36,991 bases of DNA. Source: CAKMMH01 sp927798255. GTDB lineage: Bacteria > Bdellovibrionota_C > UBA2361 > CAKMMH01. The stretch covers positions 1 to 36,991 of the forward strand of contig JAXFOK010000055.1 in the NCBI GenBank assembly GCA_034180415.1, in the 5' to 3' direction. The first letter of the stretch is position 1, and every line of letters begins with the position of its first letter. The notes beneath the pieces are model-generated. The model searched no databases, was not told the DNA's origin, and was given only the letters and a program-made list of their open reading frames with translations. A program made the position numbers and the translations under genes. Shown one piece after another: positions 27,894 through 36,723 of the stretch.

Positions 27894-29405
27894 TTATTCC
27901 TCCAATATATTTTTATATGGATTAATGACAATCGATGTAGCATCTGAAAGTTCTTTTAAAAATCCAGCAGCTGTTAAAAACGCCTGAAAAGCATTAAGAT
28001 TTTCTACAAACGCATTTGTTAGGGAATGTTCAATATAATTAGTTGATTTTCGAGATTCTTTTGGGTCGATGTCATTAATTGATTTTCGATATTCTTTTGG
28101 TCCTATAACTATACCATAATGTTCATACATTCTTCCTAAGAAAGTATTCAACGTCACTTTTTCCTTTGGTGGAATAAGTGCTAACACTAAAAATTTAATA
28201 ATATCTTCTGATAAACTAAACCGCTCAAATGGACCATTTATAGGAATAATGCACTGAAGTTCCTTACCTTTAAGTCTAAATAAATCAATTGAAGATTGTC
28301 GTGCCTTAGCAATTTTTTTCATATAATCATTTTCTAGTACTGAAATTTCCCTTGCTGATTTATTAAGAGCAGTGATGAATCCTTCTTCAATATTTCGATA
28401 ATTTTTAGCTGCAATCTTTTTCACGGTATCAGCAGAATTCCCCTTCATGTCAACTATCCAGCTCTTCCTATTAATTTGCAGATAATTATCTACTCGCCAT
28501 GAAAGCATCCTTAATATTTGAAACATAACCCCCTTAGCTAAAATTTCAATTTTATTAATTGATGGCAATTCATTTGAAAGAAAATTTATAAGTTCATCCA
28601 CACTAAATTTGCCACATTCTAAATATGCTTCTTCAGGAATGAATGATAAACTCATACGTTCATATAAGCTTTCTTTTGTAAGCTCAAGAGAAGCTTCCCA
28701 AGAACTTTGAATTAAATTACAAATACTTGAAAGCTTACTATTTTCCTTCATAAGCATCATTAAAAGCCTTTCTAATTTATTTTTTTTATCAACTTCTTTT
28801 TCTAACGCTTGAAGTAAATGAAGATAATAAACTTCTCCACCTCTTGCTAAAAAGTTTCTCTTATTAAAATCAAACTTAGTATCAATCTCGTCATAATTAC
28901 TATTAGTTGGCCAATCAAGAGTTTTCCTGTATTTCTCATTAGGCATTGCATCACAAAAAACCATCTCAGGACATAAAGGTAACAATGATTGTGCACACCA
29001 ACTTCTCTTTTTTATAACGACAGCATAGCCATGTAATAAATCTTGAATACCATCTATAACTTCCTGATTAATATTTTTTTTATTTAATATCTCTTGCAGC
29101 TCTTTATAAGCTTTCTCATCAACTTTAACAGTATTATTTTTTTTTGATTTATCATAAAAAACAAATCTACGAAGTCCCATTCTTGGCTCAATCCAATATT
29201 GAAGATACCCGTTTGCATTGGCATGAAATTGCATTCTACCAGTTATTTTATCATCATCCTTCGGTGAAACAAAAACCAATAAGAATTCGATTAAATATTC
29301 ATATAAAGTTTGATCTGGCATAAATCTATTACCAAATATTCTTGTCGATATATTAGTTAAATGTTTCTCAATATCATTAACACTTCTAGGATAAGTATTT
29401 CCCAT
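27894..29405 (-). CDS. dptG: DptG/DndG-like phosphorothioation-dependent restriction protein
   Basis: 503 aa from ATG 29405. The upstream ATG at 29441 overlaps dptF, whereas AGGAGA lies 6 nt before 29405, so the protein begins MGNTYPRSVNDIEKHLTN. It is a soluble, mixed alpha/beta protein without P-loop or nuclease motif. The last ~110 residues (LVLALIPPKEKVTLNTFLGRMYEHYG…, ending in ATSIVINPYK) look like a winged-helix-rich tail. Assignment as DptG rests on its place between a dptF-like ATPase and dptH and on size. It begins 10 nt after dptF and ends 2 nt before dptH, so stoichiometric coupled translation is likely. Confidence 0.75.
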   Translation of the reverse strand: MGNTYPRSVNDIEKHLTNISTRIFGNRFMPDQTLYEYLIEFLLVFVSPKDDDKITGRMQFHANANGYLQYWIEPRMGLRRFVFYDKSKKNNTVKVDEKAYKELQEILNKKNINQEVIDGIQDLLHGYAVVIKKRSWCAQSLLPLCPEMVFCDAMPNEKYRKTLDWPTNSNYDEIDTKFDFNKRNFLARGGEVYYLHLLQALEKEVDKKNKLERLLMMLMKENSKLSSICNLIQSSWEASLELTKESLYERMSLSFIPEEAYLECGKFSVDELINFLSNELPSINKIEILAKGVMFQILRMLSWRVDNYLQINRKSWIVDMKGNSADTVKKIAAKNYRNIEEGFITALNKSAREISVLENDYMKKIAKARQSSIDLFRLKGKELQCIIPINGPFERFSLSEDIIKFLVLALIPPKEKVTLNTFLGRMYEHYGIVIGPKEYRKSINDIDPKESRKSTNYIEHSLTNAFVENLNAFQAFLTAAGFLKELSDATSIVINPYKNILEE

Positions 29406-29415
29406 ATCAAATCTC

Positions 29416-31113
29416 CTATACAATCCTAACATCATTGTCATTCGTTATTTCAAATTTATAGTAACTATCATTTTTATTTTTAAGCACGACTATCTCAATT
29501 ATATCATCATCATCCTTACAAACCCTTGCAAGTTGTGCTTTTAGACTCTCGACACCATGAGATAACTGTGGATCAATATTTGTAGAAATAACGCCATTTT
29601 TAAGTTCTTCAAAATAATCAAGCATAGGCAATGAAATAACATAATCTAATCTATTTTTATTTACATTCAAATATAACTTATATCTTTTTGAATTTTCATC
29701 GAACTTACCATCCTTACTTTGTTCCTTTTCAAGCTTAATATCTCTAGTATAAATTGCACCTGTAACCAATTGAACATTCTGTGTTAATCCCGATGCCTTA
29801 TTTAATGTAATCGGTATAGAAGAATCACGATTACCAGCAACTTTTCCTAAATACATCATTGATAATGCATCAATTATTAATTTATTATCAGCATACAATA
29901 ATTTTTCATTTTCATTATCTCGTAACGTTAAATAACGCTCAAATTGTTTTGAAAATATATCTTCGTTATCTTCTCGTTTTCTTTGTTTATCTGTTACAAT
30001 ATTTGTAAAAATATATGCTCTTCGTATAAACTCTATCCATCCTTTTAATAATCTATCACTATTTTCGGATTTAATCAGAATGGCATTCATTTCATCATTA
30101 AACAAACCTTTATAGTCACAGTTAATCATTAACTTTTCATCTACTCGAAGCCTTTTCCTATCATACCCACATTTCTTTGACTCTTTAATTGCTAAAATTG
30201 TATCAGCTTTTTTATTATTTCTTAAGCCTAGATATCCAAAAAACAAATTAAAGAACAACATTAAATTCTCATTTTTTTCTCGGACATCTTCACATTCCAC
30301 GCCACCTGTAATCATATAAGCTAATTGCTCTGTCATACTACGAATCGTCAATCTTGTTCCATGTTCAGCTAACCATATATAATGTTTTCTAATAAATTCT
30401 AAAACTCGTTCTTGATTATAGACAATAAGATTCCTGTTTCTAAAAATATAGCAATGAGAACATTTTGAGCAATCTTTACATTTTTCCCACAATTCATCTT
30501 TAATCATATTTTCAACAAACTTTACAGCGAAATTTGTATTATCAATAGAAGCAACATTTATAACATTTAATTTATATCCTTTAATATCTTTAATTTCACC
30601 AGAATTGTCATCAATAGCATCAATCATTTTCATCTCCGCTTGATCATTTTCATCGAATAAGCTAGTGAAAATATTAATAAGTGGACCTGTATTAGATACT
30701 ATAAATGCATAATTACCTTTATTAGGAAAATCTAAACTTTCTTTTAGGTATTTTTTCTTTTTCTCATCGTTCAATTCACTAAAATCTTTTATACATCTAC
30801 ATTCTTTTCCATTAGGAAGTTTTATATCTTGAATTTCATTTTCATTATCAAATTCAATACCAAAATCTTTTAAAACTTTATACATAATACTAGTTTTACC
30901 GTCTCCAGCATGACCTGTTAAAATTATAACTTGAGGGGCTTTTTCTTCTAATTGCTTTTTTATATACGAACAAAGTCCTACTTCAACTAATACTTTTTCA
31001 AAAAAATCATTTTTGACATTTTTTTCTCCATAAGCATTAGAATTTTTCGCATTATAACTATGCAGCGAATTAAGATAAGCAATATATTCTTTATTGTTCA
31101 TACATTCATCCAT
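29416..31113 (-). CDS. dptF: DptF/DndF-like phosphorothioation-dependent restriction ATPase
   Basis: 565 aa. Walker A is TGHAGDGKTS (Gly67-Ser75), and a helical ATPase fold follows. A tight cysteine cluster CKDCSKCSHC (Cys212, 215, 218, 221) comes just before YIFRNRNLIVYN, suggesting a structural metal or Fe-S site. The C-terminal ~60 residues include SHGVESLKAQLARVC, seen near the end of DptF-type proteins. Its ATG overlaps the sspA stop (TAATG), and GAGGAGAT lies about 9 nt upstream. DptF acts with DptG and DptH in restriction of DNA lacking phosphorothioate marks; the assignment comes from P-loop type, size and gene order. Confidence 0.8.
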   Translation of the reverse strand: MDECMNNKEYIAYLNSLHSYNAKNSNAYGEKNVKNDFFEKVLVEVGLCSYIKKQLEEKAPQVIILTGHAGDGKTSIMYKVLKDFGIEFDNENEIQDIKLPNGKECRCIKDFSELNDEKKKKYLKESLDFPNKGNYAFIVSNTGPLINIFTSLFDENDQAEMKMIDAIDDNSGEIKDIKGYKLNVINVASIDNTNFAVKFVENMIKDELWEKCKDCSKCSHCYIFRNRNLIVYNQERVLEFIRKHYIWLAEHGTRLTIRSMTEQLAYMITGGVECEDVREKNENLMLFFNLFFGYLGLRNNKKADTILAIKESKKCGYDRKRLRVDEKLMINCDYKGLFNDEMNAILIKSENSDRLLKGWIEFIRRAYIFTNIVTDKQRKREDNEDIFSKQFERYLTLRDNENEKLLYADNKLIIDALSMMYLGKVAGNRDSSIPITLNKASGLTQNVQLVTGAIYTRDIKLEKEQSKDGKFDENSKRYKLYLNVNKNRLDYVISLPMLDYFEELKNGVISTNIDPQLSHGVESLKAQLARVCKDDDDIIEIVVLKNKNDSYYKFEITNDNDVRIV

Positions 31114-32255
31114 TATTCATCTATCTCCTCTAATGCATTAACAAGTTTGTCAATATCCTCCCTGCTATTAAATTGACTAAGACCAATTCTAACAGTACCT
31201 AAAGAGGATTTATCTTTTAAAAATTCGTGGATATATGGCGCACAGTGATAACCTGTCCTAACTGCAATATCATAATCATCATCTAATATCGTACCAACAT
31301 CCTCTGACGCCATTCCTTGATATGTAAATGATACTATTCCAACATGATTAGTTAATTCCTTTGGTAAATACATTTGTATTTTTTTTATATGACTTAATTT
31401 TTTTATCAAATATTCACTAAGTTCTTTTTCATGTTTCAAACTAGCATCCTCATTAACACTTTTTAATGCAGCGTTGAGCCCAGCAATAGCTACGATGTTT
31501 TGACTTGAGGCTTCAAACTTTGATTCTGAACTTTGTGGCATATCTAAATTTAAAGAATCACTCCCTGTACCACCTACTATATATTCTTTTAATGAAATAT
31601 TAGAAACATTAACAAAACCTCCCACGCCAAAAGGACCATACAAAGTCTTATGTCCAGCAAATGCAATAATATCTGCATTAATTTGTTTAACATCTAATTT
31701 TATGAGACCAAGAGATTGCGCAGAATCTAGTACTGTAATAGCTTTATATTTCTTTCCCTCCTCAAATATTTTTGCAATTGGTAAAATATATCCTGTAACA
31801 TTGCTTACATGCGTACAAAAAACAGCAAATGGTTTTTCTTGCGAAAATTCATATTTAATTTTTTCTATATCTATTTCTAATGAATCAAGTTTAATAGGTA
31901 ATATACGAATCTTTAAATCAAACTCTTTAGAAATCTTATGTAACGTCCTTGCTACAGCATTATGTTCGTATGGTGAAACATAAATTGTAGAACCTTTTTT
32001 CCAATTAATCCCATTTATAATTTGATTAAGAGCAATTGTGATTGAAGGAGTAAAAACTACCTGCATTGATAAATCAGCATGTATTAAATTCCTTAAATGA
32101 TTTTTTGTTTCTTGAATTAATGAGCTTGCTTCTTGTGCTATTTTATAAGCACCTCTTCCAGCATTAACGCACATCTTTCGATTAACCTCATCCATAGCCA
32201 AATATACACTTTCTGGTTTTGGAAAAGTTGTTGCTGCATTATCTAAGTAAATCAT
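31113..32255 (-). CDS. sspA: Cysteine desulfurase SspA/IscS-like, sulfur donor for DNA phosphorothioation
   Basis: 380 aa PLP enzyme of the aminotransferase class V fold. It starts MIYLDNAATTFPKP. His98 (EHNA), Asp177 (LDSAQ) and Lys203 (AGHKTLYGPFG, Schiff-base lysine) form the cofactor site. The persulfide cysteine is Cys338 in RTGYHCAP, the short-loop (SufS-like) context. It frees sulfur from L-cysteine as an enzyme-bound persulfide for SspD. Its position between sspC and dptF, one base overlapping the next start, indicates a dedicated desulfurase rather than the housekeeping one. In many clusters of this type sspA is separate or first; here it sits after sspC. Confidence 0.9.
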   Translation of the reverse strand: MIYLDNAATTFPKPESVYLAMDEVNRKMCVNAGRGAYKIAQEASSLIQETKNHLRNLIHADLSMQVVFTPSITIALNQIINGINWKKGSTIYVSPYEHNAVARTLHKISKEFDLKIRILPIKLDSLEIDIEKIKYEFSQEKPFAVFCTHVSNVTGYILPIAKIFEEGKKYKAITVLDSAQSLGLIKLDVKQINADIIAFAGHKTLYGPFGVGGFVNVSNISLKEYIVGGTGSDSLNLDMPQSSESKFEASSQNIVAIAGLNAALKSVNEDASLKHEKELSEYLIKKLSHIKKIQMYLPKELTNHVGIVSFTYQGMASEDVGTILDDDYDIAVRTGYHCAPYIHEFLKDKSSLGTVRIGLSQFNSREDIDKLVNALEEIDE

Positions 32256-32261
32256 AAATTC

Positions 32262-35200
32262 CTATCCTATTACTTTTTCTATCATTTCAAGTAAAATTGC
32301 GACTCTATCGTTTACACTTAAATCATCATACTCTTCTAATGTATCTTCTATTATGTTCCTTAATATTGTTCCTGTTCCTTCATCAACTCTTTCATAAAAT
32401 CTTTTAATAATTTGACCATTACTACCTATAAAAGAAAGTTCTAACCTTCCTTTTTCTTTTTTATCTTTTATTTTTTCAATATTATTTTTTATATTTTTTA
32501 AATCAGTTACAAAATCATCATACGCATCATCAATCCAATTATCTATATATACATTTGTTACTGCTTTAACTATTTTTTGAGCAACATCTTCATCACTATA
32601 AACATCTAATTTTTCAATACAAGACATAAAATTAGTAATATTACTACTATGTAATCCCTGTTTTGATAACGCACTTTGATTTTCATACCATTCTTTCAAT
32701 AAATGATACAAATCAAGATTTTTTTGTCTTTTAAAAATAGTATAAATTTCTTTAACTACAATTTCTATAGCATTCGAAAAATATGAATCGAAAGCTTCCC
32801 GACATTCTTTTATAGCTTTAAATGCAGACTGAAAATCAAAAACATTAAATTCTGTAAAAATAGTTGAAAATAGAATCTCATACGGATTTAGATTAATTTT
32901 TTGTAACATTTTCTTTAGCGAGAGCATATTAGTTTTTAATTGATTTTTGCATTTATATTTATCTAATCCTGCTAAATTTCTAGTAATCTGAGGTAATGCT
33001 CTATACCATCTTTGCATGCACACAACGATATTTTTAATTCTATTTTCCGTAAGTGCTCTATTACCTTCAACTTCAAACAATTTATTAAGATTATTTATAT
33101 ATTTTTCCTTTTGAATATCTGCTTTTGAGACAAATAGGCTATAAGATTCTGAATTCTCACACATATTAACGACAATTTCCGGAGTAATCTGAACTTCAAT
33201 ATCGGTAAAATAAACTATTAAATCTTCGTTACGAGAAGCTAATACTTTTGCTAAATAAATTGGAATTCCACCAAGTCGCATTCCATACGGAGGAGCAATA
33301 AGTTTATTAATTATTTTAGAAAGACTAACTTTCCTATCTGAACATTGGTCAACAAAATTATTCAATAACTTATTAATTTTGCCTATATTGTTATATACAT
33401 CAAAATGACAAACACTTGATTTCTCAAAAAGAGATCTATAAATAGTAGCCTCTTGATTAGTACCTCCATAAAAATCTTCATCATCTTTACCATTTAAGAT
33501 AGCTTCGATAATATTTAATCTTGTTTTTCTTGTTTGAGCAGTAGTAATAAATGTTCTATTAATTATCTCATTATTAATAATTGGCGTTTTTGAATAAATA
33601 CCATTACAACATTCATTCACAGCAAATTCTTCTTCATTACTATTAACTAACTTAATAGAACCATTTTGCCAAAACATAACTTTACAATCGTTAGTCAAAT
33701 ATAATCCATTTATTTTTTCCTCAACTTCTTTTGTTATATCTTCTTCAAGCAAAACTATTTCTTTTTTTAATACTGCATTAGTGTTAATAAAATTTTGATT
33801 TTCTTTTATCTGCTGTAATATTTCATAATCTCTCAATAATTTAGCTATTTGAATAGGTCTTTTAGGAACATTTACTATTAATTTATTACACTCTAATTTT
33901 TCAAAATGTTCTTTTATTTCACTATCATTGCATTTAGAAAATCCATATAAAGTAATAACTTTACCATCACTAAAATCTTTCGCATCAAATAAGGTACTTG
34001 CATCAGAAATAGATAAAAATACTTCAAAATCCATATATTCATGTTTGAAATACCTCGTCATCATTGTCTCAGTATTATATTTTCTTGGAATAACAAAATA
34101 TTTACCAGTAATAAGTTGCAATGTTTTTGAATAATTACAATCATTTCCTTTTATAGCACGTTGTTTCTGAAGTTCTGCCTTTAATTCCACGCCAGCTTTA
34201 GTTTTAAAAACATAGGCATTTATAGAACTCTTTTTATAAATGAGTTGATTATCTTCTAATGATTTAATAATTTGAGTACCATCATCAAGTGAAGCACCTA
34301 AAGATAAAAATTTTTCAGTAGCAGAAAGTTCTTCTCCCTTATTAACAATATTTATAAGTGCTAATGTTTTAATAATCTTCTTTTCATCATTATTAGTACA
34401 TTTAGAAATTGCATATTCTGCACCTAACCAAATGTTATGAACAAGTTCATTTGATACTTCTTTTTTAAAAAGTCCACTAAAATAATCATAAATAAGGTCA
34501 GCACCGATTATCCAACCATGTTTAGTGTCATGCTCTGAGACATATCTTGCCAAACTAAATGGTTCATTATTAGAAATAAAAGTAAATAAGGTACGTTCAT
34601 TTTGTGCAACTTTTTCACTAATATTTAAAAGTAAATATACTGCTATTGGATTTAGGGGATAGCAACCTTTTAATACAATATTAATAAAATCTTCTTTATT
34701 AAAATTAGTTTTAAATATTGGTAATTGATAATATTTTTTTACATTCTCTTCACTAAAAAATCGATTAATATCTTTTATGTTACAAATTATATCATTATTT
34801 TTAACAATAGCATTTCTAATTAATTCATAATTATTTTTTGAGGAAGTAATAAAAAATTTTTCTTGAATTCTACCTTCAATACCAGTAAATGCATTAATAA
34901 TATCTGAAGATAAGTATTTACCATATTCTTTTATGCTCTTATGAGCAACCATAGTAATATAAATCTGTGAATTTGCAGATTCCGAAGCTAGTTCACAAAT
35001 ATCTTGCAAAAGCTTCATAGTATGACCAGCATGTGTACCATCAAGTCCTTCTATAAATTTACTAAATTCATCAAATACTATATATATTCCTGAATAACCA
35101 TAATCTTCAACAAGTTTTTCACTTACACTCTTATATAGTGGTAATACTTCTGATACAGTCAATGGATTAAAAGAACTACCAGCAGTTATTGTCGGGTATA

Positions 35201-35840
35201 TCTCTTTAAAAACATCTAATGCTTCTTTTTCATAATTTTTAAGATTACCTCTCATGGATTTTACGTTATATCCTTTCTTTTTAATTGATTTTTCGAACAT
35301 GATAAACGTATCTTTATAATTTTTTTCCCATTCATCAATTCTTCTTAATGCTTCAGAATAATAAGTATTAGGTACTAGAGAATCTAATTTGTTTCTTTTT
35401 AATGCGTCACTAATAGCAATTAAAAAAGCCTGATTTAAATCACCTTTTGTATCATTAATAATTACAGGTAAAAACCTTTTTGTCTTCCAAACTTTTTCTA
35501 TATTTAATGTAGTTTTATCACCAACTTCTTCAACATTTTTTATACTTTTCATTAATTGATTAATAATCTTAAAATTCAAAGAATTTCTATCTAAGGACAA
35601 GATCGCCATAAGAACAAGTAATAAATGTGATTTTCCCTTACCATAAGGTCCAACTAATAAGGTAGCATGTTCATTCTTTCGAATAATAGCTTCTAAGTAT
35701 TCATTCATAAAATGAACTGATGATTTTGTTGGAATATAATTAAGTATTTTTTCTGTTTTATTTAGACTTAAATACAAGTTTATTGCTGTTTTGAAATTAT
35801 TATTAAAGCTAATTACTTCATTTAAACTTTTAATTTTCAT
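32262..35840 (-). CDS. sspC: SspC-like large P-loop ATPase
   Basis: 1192 aa from ATG 35840, chosen because AAGGGGGA stands just upstream; the frame also opens at 35885, but that start lies inside sspB and lacks a ribosome site. Walker A is VGPYGKGKSH (about 62-72) and Walker B is IYIVFDEFSKFIE (Asp257-Glu258). Further landmarks are TMVAHKSI, a KFFITSSK segment, GCYPLNPIA and APPYGM. The C-terminal third is helical and charged. SspC is the ATPase component of SspBCD single-strand phosphorothioation machinery. It begins 10 nt after sspB. The last gene of the operon shares its architecture. Confidence 0.8.
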   Translation of the reverse strand: MKIKSLNEVISFNNNFKTAINLYLSLNKTEKILNYIPTKSSVHFMNEYLEAIIRKNEHATLLVGPYGKGKSHLLLVLMAILSLDRNSLNFKIINQLMKSIKNVEEVGDKTTLNIEKVWKTKRFLPVIINDTKGDLNQAFLIAISDALKRNKLDSLVPNTYYSEALRRIDEWEKNYKDTFIMFEKSIKKKGYNVKSMRGNLKNYEKEALDVFKEIYPTITAGSSFNPLTVSEVLPLYKSVSEKLVEDYGYSGIYIVFDEFSKFIEGLDGTHAGHTMKLLQDICELASESANSQIYITMVAHKSIKEYGKYLSSDIINAFTGIEGRIQEKFFITSSKNNYELIRNAIVKNNDIICNIKDINRFFSEENVKKYYQLPIFKTNFNKEDFINIVLKGCYPLNPIAVYLLLNISEKVAQNERTLFTFISNNEPFSLARYVSEHDTKHGWIIGADLIYDYFSGLFKKEVSNELVHNIWLGAEYAISKCTNNDEKKIIKTLALINIVNKGEELSATEKFLSLGASLDDGTQIIKSLEDNQLIYKKSSINAYVFKTKAGVELKAELQKQRAIKGNDCNYSKTLQLITGKYFVIPRKYNTETMMTRYFKHEYMDFEVFLSISDASTLFDAKDFSDGKVITLYGFSKCNDSEIKEHFEKLECNKLIVNVPKRPIQIAKLLRDYEILQQIKENQNFINTNAVLKKEIVLLEEDITKEVEEKINGLYLTNDCKVMFWQNGSIKLVNSNEEEFAVNECCNGIYSKTPIINNEIINRTFITTAQTRKTRLNIIEAILNGKDDEDFYGGTNQEATIYRSLFEKSSVCHFDVYNNIGKINKLLNNFVDQCSDRKVSLSKIINKLIAPPYGMRLGGIPIYLAKVLASRNEDLIVYFTDIEVQITPEIVVNMCENSESYSLFVSKADIQKEKYINNLNKLFEVEGNRALTENRIKNIVVCMQRWYRALPQITRNLAGLDKYKCKNQLKTNMLSLKKMLQKINLNPYEILFSTIFTEFNVFDFQSAFKAIKECREAFDSYFSNAIEIVVKEIYTIFKRQKNLDLYHLLKEWYENQSALSKQGLHSSNITNFMSCIEKLDVYSDEDVAQKIVKAVTNVYIDNWIDDAYDDFVTDLKNIKNNIEKIKDKKEKGRLELSFIGSNGQIIKRFYERVDEGTGTILRNIIEDTLEEYDDLSVNDRVAILLEMIEKVIG

Positions 35841-35850
35841 ACTTCCCCCT

Positions 35851-36723
35851 TTATTTCCTACTCTTATAATAGTTTTCAATAACACCTTCAGGGGTGAAAT
35901 TATTAATTTTATATATTACATCTAAACCAGCTGTTCTATTGATTTTAATATAATCGTATGACTCGAGTTGATCTAATAATTCATTTGCAGAAACTGCATT
36001 TAACTGATAAATTTTTGCCAAACCTTTTTCAGCTTCAATAGCTTCTTCTATAGAAATGAAATCTTTATCTTTAAGTAAATTAGCCAATTCAAATAATACT
36101 ACCCATTTGTTAATATATTTTGTTCCTAAATGGTTTCGACTATATCTCCCATTGATATTTTTAATCAAATTTAGCTGTGAAAAAGGAGATGAATTCTTAT
36201 CTTCAGGATCAAAATTTCCTTTCTCTTTACTATACATATTAAGTAAAACATCTAAGTCATTTTTTATAGATTTATCAGAAAAAGTCGCACTACCAGCATA
36301 TTTAGTTATCTCTCTTAAAAGAATTAATTCTATTTGTTCTTTTTCTAAATCTTCAAAAAAATCTTTATTAAAAAACATATACCACGATGTAGCATCTTCA
36401 ATATTTCTAGCTATATGTGAATGCAAAATCCATAATGAGAAAATATCTTCAAAATATGGATCATATTCCAAAATAAGTTTTCCGATTTCTGATAGGTAAG
36501 TTCCCTTTCCTTGAATTTCATAAATTAAGCCAAAAGCTTTTAACCAATATCTCAAGGATTTAACCATATTATTTCCAATACCAAAAATATCTGGACCATT
36601 TTTCCCTTGAAATGCAGTAGCATCTCGATTCACCATGATTATACCTTTATTAAGCCAACCTTCCCTTAGTGTGAATTTTTCATGCCCTTGTAATCTTATT
36701 TTTACTTTTAAATTATCACTCAT
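35851..36723 (-). CDS. sspB: SspB-like DUF4007 protein (DNA-nicking component of phosphorothioation)
   Basis: 290 aa. The N-terminal half begins IRLQGHEKFTLREGWLNKGI, the usual DUF4007 opening, then LRYWLKAFGLI and TYLSEIGKLILEYDPYFEDI. The C-terminal half includes INGRYSRNHLGTKYINKW and a winged-helix-like end. In SspABCD, SspB is a DNA nickase whose cut lets sulfur be placed in the backbone; this is family knowledge. The ATG overlaps the sspD stop (ATGA), and GAGGG lies 4 nt upstream. The gene pair sspD-sspB in this overlap is typical of the Ssp type and differs from Dnd systems, which use dndB-E. Confidence 0.82.
   Translation of the reverse strand: MSDNLKVKIRLQGHEKFTLREGWLNKGIIMVNRDATAFQGKNGPDIFGIGNNMVKSLRYWLKAFGLIYEIQGKGTYLSEIGKLILEYDPYFEDIFSLWILHSHIARNIEDATSWYMFFNKDFFEDLEKEQIELILLREITKYAGSATFSDKSIKNDLDVLLNMYSKEKGNFDPEDKNSSPFSQLNLIKNINGRYSRNHLGTKYINKWVVLFELANLLKDKDFISIEEAIEAEKGLAKIYQLNAVSANELLDQLESYDYIKINRTAGLDVIYKINNFTPEGVIENYYKSRK

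Noticed and set aside
27894..29441. Upstream start for dptG at 29441
   Set aside because: It lies inside dptF without a ribosome site; ATG 29405 has AGGAGA at ideal spacing.
17547..35840. BREX (BrxC/PglY) system, suggested by the P-loop and FDEF motifs of the large ATPases
   Set aside because: No pglX methylase, pglZ phosphatase, brxA or brxB is present. The desulfurase, DUF4007 and ferredoxin-tailed SspD genes point to phosphorothioation.
36056..36499. 147-codon plus-strand ORF
   Set aside because: It is antisense to sspB, has no ribosome site and no protein-like motif; it is a shadow of the sspB codon pattern.
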